From positions 1 to 64,000 of the forward strand of contig JAYODW010000024.1 in assembly GCA_038116745.1 (NCBI GenBank): DNA of 64,000 nt. Reading direction: 5' to 3'. Positions 45,753 to 55,625 of this stretch are shown in pieces; the first letter of the stretch is position 1; every line of letters starts with the position of its first letter. The notes below the pieces were generated by a model that had not been told where the DNA came from, made no database searches, and was given only the letters and a program-made list of their open reading frames with translations. This DNA is from JAYODW01 sp038116745. Lineage in GTDB: Bacteria; Pseudomonadota; Gammaproteobacteria; Ga0077536. The position numbers and the translations under genes are program-made.

Positions 45753-46274
45753 TCACACATTCTTCTTGGGAGCGATGACCATCACCATCTGTCGCCCCTC
45801 GAGTTTCGGATACTGTTCGACTGCGCCAAGTTCCTCCAGATCTACTTCGACACGTTGCAGCATATTGGCGCCCAGATCCTGGTGTGCCATCTCCCTACCG
45901 CGAAATCGCAGGGTCACCTTCACCTTGTCTCCGTGCTCGAGGAAGCGTTTCAGATTGCGCAGCTTTATCTGGTAATCACCCTCATCAGTTCCCGGCCGGA
46001 ATTTTATTTCCTTAACCTGGATCTGTTTCTGCTTGCGCTTGGCGGCGTGCCGTTTCTTGTTCTGGTCAAACAGGAACTTGCCGAAATCCATGATCCTACA
46101 GACGGGAGGCTCTGCTGTAGGCACGATTTCAACGAGGTCGAGTTCGCTCGTTGCTGCTTCACGGCGCGCGTCATCGATCGAAACGATGCCCTTATTGTCT
46201 CCGTCAGCAGCAATCAAACGCACCTGCGGGGACAGTATCTCGCCGTTTACGCGATTCTTTTTGTCTGCGGCTAT
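45753..46274 (-). CDS. infC: Translation initiation factor IF-3 with predicted AUA start codon
   Basis: About 173 residues. The conserved N-terminus NRVNGEILSPQVRLIAADGDNKGIVS is followed by LVEIVPTAEPPVCRIMDFGKFLF and the C-domain IQVKEIKFRPGTDEGDYQIKLRNL. The first ATG/GTG/TTG in frame (GTG at 46223) would remove the conserved NGEI segment. Upstream of that the frame is open only to the thrS stop TGA at 46280-46278. The codon six bases after this TGA start is ATA at 46274, with GGAGG eight bases upstream. IF-3 genes of gammaproteobacteria are known to use rare start codons (AUU in E. coli) for autoregulation, so AUA is the best prediction. Confidence 0.93.
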   Translation of the reverse strand: MAADKKNRVNGEILSPQVRLIAADGDNKGIVSIDDARREAATSELDLVEIVPTAEPPVCRIMDFGKFLFDQNKKRHAAKRKQKQIQVKEIKFRPGTDEGDYQIKLRNLKRFLEHGDKVKVTLRFRGREMAHQDLGANMLQRVEVDLEELGAVEQYPKLEGRQMVMVIAPKKNV

Positions 46275-46277
46275 GCC

Positions 46278-48200
46278 TCAGTCCTCCAAAATAATTTGGC
46301 CGCGCTGTACGGCTTCCTCGCGGAGACGGGTCACAAATGCCTTCACCGGCATAACACCCAGATCTTCTCCGCCACGCGTACGCACGGCCACAGTTCCATC
46401 ACCCATCTCGCGCTCCCCAACAATGAGGAGGAATGGGATTCTTTGCAAAGTGTGCTCGCGGATTTTAAGTCCGATCTTTTCGTTTCTCAAGTCCGAAGAC
46501 GCCCGGACTCCTTGATTTTGCAGGGTTTCTGCAACTTGCTGAGCGTAGTCCGCAAAGCGCTCTGTAATGCTCAGAACCACCGCCTGCTGGGGCGCAAGCC
46601 AGACCGGCAGGCGCCCGGCATGGTGCTCAATGAGGATACCGATGAATCGCTCAAGCGAGCCCAGGATGGCGCGGTGGATCATCACGGGCGTGCGTCGCTC
46701 GCCGGAGTCCGCCACAAACTTCGCGCCCAACCGTTCGGGCATTGAGAAATCCACCTGCACCGTGCCGCACTGCCATGCCCGACCGAGGCAGTCGCGCAAG
46801 GTAAATTCGATCTTAGGGCCGTAGAAAGCCCCCTCTCCCGGCTGCACTTTAAACGGCAGGGACTTCGCTTCGAGCGCCTGGCTCAGGCTGAATTCCGCCC
46901 TGTCCCACAGTTCGTCCGCCCCGACTCGCTGCTCCGGACGCAATGACAATGCAATTTCGATGTCGTCAAACCCGAAATCCCTATAGACCTTAAAGGTCAT
47001 GTCGATCAGCCGAGCGACCTCCATCTGCAGGCCGTCTTCGTCGACAAAGATATGTGCATCGTCCTGAGTGAAACGTCGCGCGCGCAGGAGCCCGTGCAGC
47101 GTCCCGGACGGCTCGTTGCGATGCACAATGCCGAATTCGGCGATCCGGAAGGGCAGATCCCGGTAACTGCGCAGCGCATGGTTGAAGATTTGAACGTGCC
47201 CCGGACAGTTCATCGGCTTGATTGCGTACTCCCGGTTCTCAGACTGAGTCGCAAAAATCATGTCGTGAAATTTGTCCCAGTGCCCAGACTTCTCCCACAG
47301 CGAACGGTCAAGAACCTGCGGCGTGTGCACTTCCTGGTAGTCGGCGTAGCAAACCTTGCGGATGTACTGCTCGACCAGCCGATACAGCTCCCAGCCTTTC
47401 TGATGCCAGAAAACCATGCCGGGCGCTTCGTCCTGGAAATGGAACAGATCCAGCTGGCGCCCCAGTTTCCGATGGTCCCGTTTCTCTGCTTCCTCCAGAC
47501 GATGCAAGTAGTCCTTGAGAGCTTTCTGATCCTCCCAAGCGGTTCCGTAGATCCGCTGCAGCATTTCGTTGTTCGAATCGCCGCGCCAGTACGCGCCGGC
47601 AATCTTCATCAGTTTAACCGCCTTGATCCGCCCGGTATCGGGAACGTGCGGACCACGACAAAGGTCTACGAACTCGCCCTGCCGATAGAGCGAGATCGGT
47701 TCATTACTCGGAATAGAGGCAATGATCTCGGCCTTGTAGGCCTCACCCAGCCCTCGAAAATATTCCACGGCCTCATCGCGCGGCATCACGCTACGCGAGA
47801 CGGGGATCCGATCTGCCGCCAGCTCTCCCATCTTCTTTTCAATCGCCGCGAGATCTTCGGGGGTAAAAGACCGTTCGAAGGCGAAATCGTAATAGAAGCC
47901 ATCTTCGATGACCGGACCGATCGTGACCTGCGCCGAGGGAAACAATTCCTTCACGGCATGCGCCAGCAGGTGCGCGGCGCTGTGGCGAATGACCTCGAGC
48001 CCTTCGGCATCTTTAGCGGTCAGGATCTGCAGTGAGCAGTCGCTTTCAATGAGGTGAGATGTGTCGACAGCGCTGTCGTCGATCAAACCGACTATCGCGG
48101 CTTTAGCCAGCCCGCTGCCAATCGACGCGGCTACCTCGGCGACGGAAACCGGCTGCTCAAAAATCTTCTGGCTGCCGTCCGGAAGCGTAATCGTAGGCAT
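46278..48200 (-). CDS. thrS: Threonine-tRNA ligase
   Basis: A 640-residue class II synthetase. It has an N-terminal TGS domain (MPTITLPDGSQKIFEQPVSVAEVAASIG), an editing domain with HSAAHLLAHAVKELFP, and class II motifs in NCPGHVQIFNHALRSYRDLPFR and RNEPSGTLHGLLRARRFTQDDAHIF. The C-terminal anticodon-binding domain starts at PVWLAPQQAVVLSI. Its TGA lies directly upstream of the infC start. tRNA-Val lies 112 bases upstream of thrS on the same strand. Confidence 0.97.
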   Translation of the reverse strand: MPTITLPDGSQKIFEQPVSVAEVAASIGSGLAKAAIVGLIDDSAVDTSHLIESDCSLQILTAKDAEGLEVIRHSAAHLLAHAVKELFPSAQVTIGPVIEDGFYYDFAFERSFTPEDLAAIEKKMGELAADRIPVSRSVMPRDEAVEYFRGLGEAYKAEIIASIPSNEPISLYRQGEFVDLCRGPHVPDTGRIKAVKLMKIAGAYWRGDSNNEMLQRIYGTAWEDQKALKDYLHRLEEAEKRDHRKLGRQLDLFHFQDEAPGMVFWHQKGWELYRLVEQYIRKVCYADYQEVHTPQVLDRSLWEKSGHWDKFHDMIFATQSENREYAIKPMNCPGHVQIFNHALRSYRDLPFRIAEFGIVHRNEPSGTLHGLLRARRFTQDDAHIFVDEDGLQMEVARLIDMTFKVYRDFGFDDIEIALSLRPEQRVGADELWDRAEFSLSQALEAKSLPFKVQPGEGAFYGPKIEFTLRDCLGRAWQCGTVQVDFSMPERLGAKFVADSGERRTPVMIHRAILGSLERFIGILIEHHAGRLPVWLAPQQAVVLSITERFADYAQQVAETLQNQGVRASSDLRNEKIGLKIREHTLQRIPFLLIVGEREMGDGTVAVRTRGGEDLGVMPVKAFVTRLREEAVQRGQIILED

Positions 48201-48311
48201 GGTGCTTTTTCAGGGCGATGATTAAAAGGCCGTGCCCCCGATGGGGTCGGGTGGCGCTAGTAGCTCCAGAATCGGGTCATCTCGTTCGGGATAAGACATC
48301 CCGCTGCGAAG

Positions 48312-48388
48312 TGGTAGGCGCGATTGGACTCGAACCAACGACCCCCACCATGTCAAGGTGGTGCTCTAACCAGCTGAGCTACGCGCCT
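48312..48388 (-). tRNA. tRNA-Val(GAC)
   Basis: A 77-base cloverleaf on the minus strand. The acceptor AGGCGCG pairs with CGCGCCT, followed by A and encoded CCA. The anticodon stem CCACC/GGTGG closes the loop TTGACAT, anticodon GAC. The T arm GTTGG-TTCGAGT-CCAAT is standard. Confidence 0.95.
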
Positions 48389-48530
48389 GTTGCCCCCGCT
48401 TGTAGGACGCCTGTTAACACAGACCACCCTGTCGCGAAGGGGCGGCAGAATACACAATTTGACTGCGAGCTGCTACCGGTTCTCGCACGTACTGAACGGG
48501 CAGCTTTACCAGGATTCTGAAGTCGGACAC

Positions 48531-51500
48531 TCAGAGTGCCGCCGCAACCGGTCCTTCAGTGCTGACGTGATGCTCGCGCGCCAGAAGGACGTAAAAAACA
48601 GGCACGACAAAAAGCGTAAACAGCGTGCCGATTCCCAGTCCGCTGGCGATTACCAGCCCGATGTGGAATCGGCTCACGGCGCCGGGACCGCTTGCTGTCA
48701 ACAGGGGTACCATCGCCACAACCATAGCCACGCTGGTCATCAGGATCGGCCGCAACCGGATCCGCGCCGCCTCCTCGACAGCTTCCCGCTTACCCAGACC
48801 GCGTTCTAACTGAAGATGATTTGCAAACTCGACGATAAGAATCCCGTTTTTCGTCACCAGGCCGATCAAGGTGATAAGACCCACCTGTGTGTAGATGTTC
48901 AGAGTCGCAAAACCCAGCACGATGAAAATCAGGGCACCAGCTATCGACATTGGAACTGACATCAGAATGATGAACGGGTCGCGCCAGCTCTCGAACTGCG
49001 CTGCGAGCACCAGATAAATGACAATCAGTGCAACGAAGAATGTAACCACAAGCGCATATCCCTGTTGCGCATACCGCCGGGACTGTCCCGCGTAATCCCA
49101 GGCAAACTCCCGTGGTAGCAGTCGCCCCCCGACCTCCTCGAGATAGCCGAGCGCATCCCCCATGGTCACTCCCGGCGCCGGCAGTCCTTCCAGAATGACC
49201 GCATTGAGCTGCTGGAACTGCAGCCGTTCGCTGGGTTCGACCGAGCTGTTGAACGACACGATGGTCGACAGCGGCACGAGATCGCCCCTGCCGGTCCGGA
49301 TGTAGTAATCATCAAGCATCTGCTCGTCGGCACGGAAAGCGCGCTCGACCTGCGGAATGACCTTATAGCTGCGACCCTCAAGGTTGAACCAGTTCACGTG
49401 ATTCCCGCCGAGCAGAGTACCGAGCTCGAGTCCGATGTCGCTCATGGAAATCCCGAGCGCCGCGGCGCGGTCTCGGTCAATTGTGATCATCGCTTTGGGA
49501 CGATTGAATTCGACTGATTTCTGCAGGAAGGTGAAGCGCCCACTGGTCATCGCCTCACCGATGAGTTCATCGGCAGCACGGTCGAGCTCCTCATCCGAGG
49601 CAGCAGCGGTGAGCACGAACTGCACCGGAAGACCGCGCCCTGGAGTCGGAAGACTCGGCCGCGGAAACGCTGAGATCTGCAGCCCGGTTATCGTCATCAG
49701 TCTGCCCTGCAGATCCCCCTGGATATCCCACTGGGCGCGGGGACGTTCCGAGGTGGGAGGCATCTTGAATCCTGCGAAAACCTGGTTACGTGCATTGTTG
49801 AAGCCGAGCATCATGAAACTTTCCCGATACTCGGGGATCGTCTCGAAGGTCTGGATCATCTGGCGCGCGTAGATCTCGTCATACTCAATGGTCGCCGTCT
49901 GCGGTCCACGTCCCATGACATAAATAATGCTCTGATCCTCGACCGGGGCAAGCTCCGCATGGCTGGAAATGAACATGAAGTAGATGACCGCGGCGGTTGC
50001 CAGCGCGGCCACGACAATAACTGAGCTGTAGGCGAGGCACGCATGCAGGGCGCGGCCATAGGCTGCGCTCAGCACGTCGAAGACCCATTCGACTCCGCGC
50101 TCAAACATGCTCCGGTGCCCTTCCTTTGCGGGCCTGAACACCCTCGAGCAGAGCATCGGCGACAGTGTCAGGGCGACCACGCCAGAAATCAGGACCGCGC
50201 CGGCAAGCGCAAAAGCAAACTCCGTGAACAGGGTACCCACCAGACCGCCCATGAACCCGATCGGGGCATAGACCGCCACCAGCGTCGTGGTCATCGCGAT
50301 AATCGGTAGCGTGAGCTGGCGCGCGCCGATAAATGCAGCCTGCATCGGCGACTCGCCCTGCTCGATATGACGATGAATGTTCTCAGCGACCACAATCGCG
50401 TCATCCACTACCAGGCCGATGGCCAGAACCATCGCCAGGAGCGTCAGCAGATTGATCGAGAACCCCATCAGGAGCATCAAAAACGCACCGCCGATGAGAG
50501 ACAACGGCAGCGCCACCGCCGGGATCAATGCCGCCCTGACCGAACCCAAGGTCAGCAGGATCACCGCGAGCACGATCAGCACGGCTTCGCCCAGAGTCGT
50601 AAAAACTTCCTCTATCGACTGCTGGATGAACTCACTCGCGTCATAGGGAACGAAGACTTGCATACCAACCGGCATCCGCGCTCGGACTTTAGGCAGCTCT
50701 TCGCGAACCAGCTTTGCGACCGTCAGCGGGTTCGCGTCGGGCGTCGGCGTGATACCGATGTACATGGCCAGTTCACCGTTGTACCAGGCCATCGATTCAT
50801 AGTCGTCGGCACCCAGTTCCGCGCGCGCCACATCCTTCAGGCGCACGATGATGTCGTCTTCCTCGCGGATAACAAGAGACTCGAAATCCGCCACGCCTGA
50901 AATATCGGTGTCGGCACTGAGATCCATGGCGACGTAGTCGCCTTTGGTTTCCCCTGTGCTCGACAGGTAGTTGTTCGCCAGCAGGGCCTGACGCACATCA
51001 CCCGCCGTGACATTCATCGCGGTCATGCGCCTTGGATCCAGCCAGATCCGCATGGCATAGGTCTTGTGGCCGAACATTTCTGCTTTCGCGACCCCGGCGA
51101 CCCCCTGCAGCTGCGGCTGCACAACGCGGAGCAGGTAGTCTGTCATTTCCGGTGGTCGCAGGTTCTTGCTGTGAAACGCGAGATACATGAGCGCGAGCGG
51201 ATTGCCGGTCCGTGAGTCAATGACCGGATCGTTGGCGTCATCCGGCAGCACGTTCCGCTGGCTTGCCACTTTGGCCTGGATCTCCGCCACGGCCGCGTTG
51301 GGGTCATAGTTCAGCTTCATGAACACTTCGATCACCGATATGCCTTGCCGGCTGGTCGAGCGCATGAAATCAATGCCATCTGCTTCGGCAATGGCCTGTT
51401 GCAGCGGGGTGGTAATGAATCCCTTGACCAGCTCACTGCTCGCCCCTGGGTAACTGGTAGTCACCGTGACCAGGGTGTCCTCAGTGCGCGGAAACTGGCG

Positions 51501-51602
51501 TAATTCGAGAGACTGGATCGCACGCAGTCCGAAAACCAGGATCAGCAGGCTCACAACGCTCGCCAGCACGGGCCGGCGGATAAACAGATCGGTTACGTTC
51601 AC
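48531..51602 (-). CDS. RND family efflux transporter, inner-membrane permease
   Basis: A 1023-residue AcrB/MexB-like pump with two repeats of six membrane segments each and large periplasmic loops. It starts MNVTDLFIRRPVLASVVSLLILVFGLRAIQSLELRQFP. The membrane core has GLVVDDAIVVAENIHRH with the proton-relay Asp pair and FMGGLVGTLFTEFAFALAGAV. The second repeat reads MTSVAMVVAMVPLL. The GTG start overlaps the stop of the adaptor gene (GTGA). Substrates cannot be told; no outer-membrane TolC-type gene lies next to it. Confidence 0.94.
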   Translation of the reverse strand: MNVTDLFIRRPVLASVVSLLILVFGLRAIQSLELRQFPRTEDTLVTVTTSYPGASSELVKGFITTPLQQAIAEADGIDFMRSTSRQGISVIEVFMKLNYDPNAAVAEIQAKVASQRNVLPDDANDPVIDSRTGNPLALMYLAFHSKNLRPPEMTDYLLRVVQPQLQGVAGVAKAEMFGHKTYAMRIWLDPRRMTAMNVTAGDVRQALLANNYLSSTGETKGDYVAMDLSADTDISGVADFESLVIREEDDIIVRLKDVARAELGADDYESMAWYNGELAMYIGITPTPDANPLTVAKLVREELPKVRARMPVGMQVFVPYDASEFIQQSIEEVFTTLGEAVLIVLAVILLTLGSVRAALIPAVALPLSLIGGAFLMLLMGFSINLLTLLAMVLAIGLVVDDAIVVAENIHRHIEQGESPMQAAFIGARQLTLPIIAMTTTLVAVYAPIGFMGGLVGTLFTEFAFALAGAVLISGVVALTLSPMLCSRVFRPAKEGHRSMFERGVEWVFDVLSAAYGRALHACLAYSSVIVVAALATAAVIYFMFISSHAELAPVEDQSIIYVMGRGPQTATIEYDEIYARQMIQTFETIPEYRESFMMLGFNNARNQVFAGFKMPPTSERPRAQWDIQGDLQGRLMTITGLQISAFPRPSLPTPGRGLPVQFVLTAAASDEELDRAADELIGEAMTSGRFTFLQKSVEFNRPKAMITIDRDRAAALGISMSDIGLELGTLLGGNHVNWFNLEGRSYKVIPQVERAFRADEQMLDDYYIRTGRGDLVPLSTIVSFNSSVEPSERLQFQQLNAVILEGLPAPGVTMGDALGYLEEVGGRLLPREFAWDYAGQSRRYAQQGYALVVTFFVALIVIYLVLAAQFESWRDPFIILMSVPMSIAGALIFIVLGFATLNIYTQVGLITLIGLVTKNGILIVEFANHLQLERGLGKREAVEEAARIRLRPILMTSVAMVVAMVPLLTASGPGAVSRFHIGLVIASGLGIGTLFTLFVVPVFYVLLAREHHVSTEGPVAAAL

Positions 51603-52696
51603 CGCGACACCGTCTCCGCCAGGGGCTCTGCTGTTTCGATCACCTTGACCTGCATCCCGGAACGCATTTTGTTCTGCCCTACGGCTACCACCCGCTGTCC
51701 GAGCTCCAGCCCATGAACGATCTCAACAAGGCCCGCGCGGATTTCGCCGGTCTCAATGGTGCGTTTTTCAACTGTGGTTGTACCGTCCTGGTCGACCACC
51801 ACGAATACCGTACTGCCATAAGGACTGTAGGTGACCGCAGTCTGCGGCAGGCACAGCACAGGGCGCGCTTCTGTCTCAATCGTGGACACCTCGGCAAACA
51901 TTCCCGGGCGCAATCTGCGCTCGGCATTTTCGAGCGTTGCCCGGATGCGGATGTTCCGCGTACGGGGATCGATCTCGCTGTCGAACGCCGAAATGCTGCC
52001 GACGAAAACCTCATCAGGATAGGCCGGAACCGTCACTTCAACTCGCTGCCCGAGCGACAAGCGTCCAAGATTCTGCTCAGGCAGCGCGTAGTCCACATGG
52101 ATCGGCGACAAGGCATGCAAAGAGACGACCGGGTCGCCGGGCTCGAGGTAATCCCCGAGATTGACTTTTCGGATCCCAAGAACACCGTCAAACGGTGCGT
52201 AGATGCGCTTACGCTCAATGAATGCCTGCTTTGCGCCAACCGCAGCCCGCGCCTCATCCAGCGCCGCCCGGGCTGCCTCAAAGTCCGATTGGGACACCTG
52301 CTTCTCGTGGAACAGCTTCTCCGCACGCTTGAACTGCAGCCCGCGCAACTCCCGCGTCGCTTTGAGACCTTCCAGCTCGGCCACTGAGATCCCGACGTCC
52401 ATTTTCGCCAGCACATCGCCCCGACGTGCCAGCTGCCCCGATTCAAAATCAATATCGATGATGCTGCCCGGCAGCGCGGCCACGACCTCGACACCGTTTT
52501 CCGCCACCAGGCTGCCCACCGCGAAAAGCGTCTGGCGCCAGAAGTCTGCTTCAACATCCAGCGCCATCACCGCAACCGGCGGCATGGCGCGGGAAGACAG
52601 GGCCTCGATTTCTGACTGTCTTTTCACCTGGAGGCTCTGGATCGCCCAGGCCGTCACAGCCAGAACGATGGCGATCATCAGCAAACGCTTGAACAT
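51599..52696 (-). CDS. RND efflux periplasmic adaptor (membrane fusion protein)
   Basis: A 365-residue adaptor with an N-terminal membrane segment (LLMIAIVLAVTAWAIQ). The barrel-lipoyl-hairpin plan is visible: SLVAENGVEVVAALPGSIIDIDFESGQLARRGDVLAKMD, a coiled-coil hairpin rich in Ala/Glu (FEAARAALDEARAAVGAKQAFIERK), then RIYAPFDGVLGIRKVNLGDYLEPGDPVVSLHAL. It has no lipobox. It overlaps the permease gene by four bases and follows uvrB after 19 bases, so it may share a transcript with uvrB. Confidence 0.94.
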   Translation of the reverse strand: MFKRLLMIAIVLAVTAWAIQSLQVKRQSEIEALSSRAMPPVAVMALDVEADFWRQTLFAVGSLVAENGVEVVAALPGSIIDIDFESGQLARRGDVLAKMDVGISVAELEGLKATRELRGLQFKRAEKLFHEKQVSQSDFEAARAALDEARAAVGAKQAFIERKRIYAPFDGVLGIRKVNLGDYLEPGDPVVSLHALSPIHVDYALPEQNLGRLSLGQRVEVTVPAYPDEVFVGSISAFDSEIDPRTRNIRIRATLENAERRLRPGMFAEVSTIETEARPVLCLPQTAVTYSPYGSTVFVVVDQDGTTTVEKRTIETGEIRAGLVEIVHGLELGQRVVAVGQNKMRSGMQVKVIETAEPLAETVSR

Positions 52697-52715
52697 CTCA
52701 GCAACTCAACTTCGG

Positions 52716-54779
52716 TCAGATCCGTTCACCGGCTACGCGCGGCATATCGAGCAGATTGGATTTAAGCGCCGTGATCTCGTCTCGCAGCGCCGCCGCCCGC
52801 TCGAATTCCAGGTCGCGCGCGTGTCGATACATCTGCTCCTCGAGCTGCCCGATTTTCTTCATCAGCATGTCGTCCGAAAGCCCATGGTATTCGCCGCGCT
52901 TCTCCGCAGCGCGCGCCTGGCGCCGGGCGCCGGAGCCGGGCGCGTACGCAGCCTCCATAATGTCCGCCACCTGTTTCACAATGCCCTGCGGCGTAATGTC
53001 GTGCTCCTTGTTGAAGGCAATCTGCACCTCCCTGCGCCGCTCCATTTCGGCCACCGCTCGCGTCATGGAGCCGGTTTCCCGGTCCGCGTACATGATCGCC
53101 CGACCATTGAGGTTCCGCGCTGCACGCCCAACAGTCTGGATCAGGGACCGATCGGAGCGGAGAAAACCTTCCTTATCCGCATCGAGGATCGCCACAAGCG
53201 CCACCTCGGGAAGGTCAAGCCCCTCGCGCAGTAGATTAATACCGACAAGCACATCGAATTCACCCAGGCGAAGATCGCGGATGATCTCAACCCGCTCGAC
53301 GGTATCGATATCCGAGTGCAGGTAGCGCACCCGAACACCATGCTCCGACAGGTAATCGGTGAGGTCCTCGGACATCCGCTTTGTCAGGGTTGTGACCAGC
53401 ACTCGTTCTCCGCGTTCGGTGCAGCCATTGATCTCTGACAGCAGGTCGTCAACCTGCGTACCTGCAGGTCGCATCTCGACAGGCGGGTCGACTAATCCAG
53501 TCGGTCGTACGACCAGCTCAACCACCTGCCCGGCATGATTTTCTTCATACGGCCCCGGCGTTGCTGAAACGAACACCATCTGCGGCGCCATCTGCTCGAA
53601 CTCCTCAAACCGCAGCGGTCGGTTGTCGAGCGCGGATGGCAGGCGAAATCCGTACTGCACCAGGTTCTCTTTCCGCGAACGGTCCCCCCGATACATGCCG
53701 CCGAGCTGAGGGATAGTGACGTGGCTTTCGTCGATCACCAGCAGCGTATTTGACGGCAGATACTCAAACAGGGTCGCTGGCGGCTCGCCAGACTGTCGCC
53801 CGGACAGATGCCGGCTGTAGTTTTCAATCCCGTTGCAGTACCCGATCTCCAGCATCATCTCGACGTCGAAGCGAGTGCGCTGCTCAAGCCGCTGCGCCTC
53901 AACCAGCTTGTCGTGTTTGCGCAGGAACTCGAGTCGCTCTTTGAGTTCTTCCTTGATCGTGTCGATTGCGCGCAGCACGGTCTCCCGCGTCGTGACGTAG
54001 TGCGACTTCGGATAGATGGTGTAGCGCGGCAGCTTGCGCAACACCTCACCTGTCAAGGGATCAAACTGGGAAAGACTCTCTATCTCGTCATCGAAAAGCT
54101 CGACGCGCAGCGCCTCGCGGTCGGACTCTGCGGGAAAAATATCAATGACCTCGCCGCGCACCCGGTAGGTGCCCCGATCGAGCTCGTAGTCGTTCCGCTT
54201 GTACTGCAGTTCGGCCAGCCGTCGCAGAATCGCGCGCTGGTCGATGATCTCGCCCCGCCTCAGGTGCAGCACCATGGCGTGGTATTCCTCAGGCTCTCCC
54301 AGACCGTAGATGGCAGATACCGTGGCCACGATGATGGTGTCAGGGCGCTCCAGCACAGCCTTGGTCGCAGACAGGCGCATCTGCTCAATGTGGTCGTTGA
54401 TCGATGCGTCTTTCTCTATATACGTATCGGACGCTGGCACATAGGCTTCCGGCTGGTAGTAGTCGTAGTACGACACGAAATATTCGACGGCGTTGTGCGG
54501 AAAAAAATCGCGCATTTCGCCGTAGAGCTGCGCCGCCAGGGTCTTATTCGGCGCGAGGATCAGGGTCGGCCGCTGCACTGTCTGAATAACGTTCGCGATG
54601 GTGAAAGTCTTGCCGGAGCCGGTTACACCAAGCAGCGTCTGGTGATACAGACCGCTCTGCAGACCATCGAGCAGCGAGGCAATCGCCTGCGGCTGCCCCC
54701 CGGCGGGAGAGAACTCCGAAACCAGCTGGAACGGCCGATGGGCGACTGCCGAGAGTTCCGTCGGTCGTGCCTTTTTCAT
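52716..54779 (-). CDS. uvrB: Excinuclease ABC subunit B
   Basis: A 687-residue DNA-repair helicase-like protein. It has RPFQLVSEFSPAGGQPQAIASLLDGL, Walker A GVTGSGKTFT, the beta-hairpin region YYDYYQPEAYVPASDTYIEKDASIND, DEXX-type VIDESHVT, and a C-terminal UVR motif (MKKIGQLEEQMYRHARDLEFERAAALRDEI) for UvrC contact. The ATG at 54779 is used; a TTG two codons upstream is possible. It acts with UvrA and UvrC in nucleotide excision repair. Confidence 0.97.
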   Translation of the reverse strand: MKKARPTELSAVAHRPFQLVSEFSPAGGQPQAIASLLDGLQSGLYHQTLLGVTGSGKTFTIANVIQTVQRPTLILAPNKTLAAQLYGEMRDFFPHNAVEYFVSYYDYYQPEAYVPASDTYIEKDASINDHIEQMRLSATKAVLERPDTIIVATVSAIYGLGEPEEYHAMVLHLRRGEIIDQRAILRRLAELQYKRNDYELDRGTYRVRGEVIDIFPAESDREALRVELFDDEIESLSQFDPLTGEVLRKLPRYTIYPKSHYVTTRETVLRAIDTIKEELKERLEFLRKHDKLVEAQRLEQRTRFDVEMMLEIGYCNGIENYSRHLSGRQSGEPPATLFEYLPSNTLLVIDESHVTIPQLGGMYRGDRSRKENLVQYGFRLPSALDNRPLRFEEFEQMAPQMVFVSATPGPYEENHAGQVVELVVRPTGLVDPPVEMRPAGTQVDDLLSEINGCTERGERVLVTTLTKRMSEDLTDYLSEHGVRVRYLHSDIDTVERVEIIRDLRLGEFDVLVGINLLREGLDLPEVALVAILDADKEGFLRSDRSLIQTVGRAARNLNGRAIMYADRETGSMTRAVAEMERRREVQIAFNKEHDITPQGIVKQVADIMEAAYAPGSGARRQARAAEKRGEYHGLSDDMLMKKIGQLEEQMYRHARDLEFERAAALRDEITALKSNLLDMPRVAGERI

Positions 54780-54920
54780 GCGCAAAGTTTACATGAGCCG
54801 CCGGCGCCCACAGGTTGCTCTGATGCTGTTAACAGGGTGATACCACACGCCAACCCGAGGCGCCTCGAGGAGAATTGACCCCCCCTATACGCGTCAGTAC
54901 CATACGCGCCTCCTCACCTT

Positions 54921-54996
54921 TCCCCGGTAGCTCAGTCGGTAGAGCGGGTGACTGTTAATCACTAGGTCGGCGGTTCGAGCCCGTCCCGGGGAGCCA
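54921..54996 (+). tRNA. tRNA-Asn(GUU)
   Basis: A 76-base cloverleaf on the plus strand. TCCCCGG pairs with CCGGGGA, then G and encoded CCA. The anticodon stem GGTGA/TCACT encloses CTGTTAA, anticodon GTT; the T arm is GGCGG-TTCGAGC-CCGTC. It borders a gene-poor segment. I saw no repeat of its 3' end that would mark an integrated element. Confidence 0.95.
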
Positions 54997-55625
54997 TTAC
55001 AAGCTTCATTTCAGGCCCGCTTTTCCTGCCAACGCCGAGCCGTCAGCGTGGCCGGCATTTTCCCAATGAGCCACTTCGAGGCCAGTCCTGGGACAGTCCA
55101 GCTGCGTTGGCCGTTTTTGAGAAACGAACCAGTCACTCAATAGGAACCCACAGGGGAACCCGTATGTGAATCGGGGGACAGTTGCGCCAAAAAACTTCCT
55201 TTCCACGCGCTTGGAGCAGCGGGCCCTCGGCGGCTTAGGACATGAATAGCGTGTTGCGGTCTCAGAACACCCATTCCAGTGGCGGTTTTAGTGCAGTGGT
55301 TGGCAATTTGAAAGATTTTGACGGTGACCGAGGGCTACAGCCGGCAATCCTTCGTCATTCGCCCTGCCACAGAACACCCCTCACCGCGGGTCTGGGCACC
55401 TCACCCTCTTCAGCCGCTGCTGCCAACCTCAAATCGACACATCGTGTCGCACGACAGACACGCCAATACCACAGCGTGCTCGATTGCGGAGCCGCAGTCC
55501 TTCGCAATTCCCCAACGTCTGAAACGGCGCCTCGGAATGCGCGCCCTGAACACTGCTCTGCAGGCCTGCAGCACGAGCGCCGGGTGATTTAGGAGAGCCC
55601 TTTACCGTCTACCGGATTTCGCACC
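54997..55625. other. Gene-poor segment after tRNA-Asn
   Basis: About 630 bp with only short, unconvincing open frames on both strands. No integrase, repeat or RNA gene was recognised. Its position next to a tRNA and before a broken gene suggests decayed accessory DNA. Confidence 0.4.

Noticed and set aside
47052..48035. 327-codon plus-strand open frame across thrS
   Set aside because: Antisense shadow of thrS.
53808..54878. 356-codon plus-strand open frame across uvrB
   Set aside because: Antisense shadow of uvrB with no recognisable family.
55006..55592. Short open frames after tRNA-Asn on both strands
   Set aside because: No start signals, no domain similarity and unusual composition.
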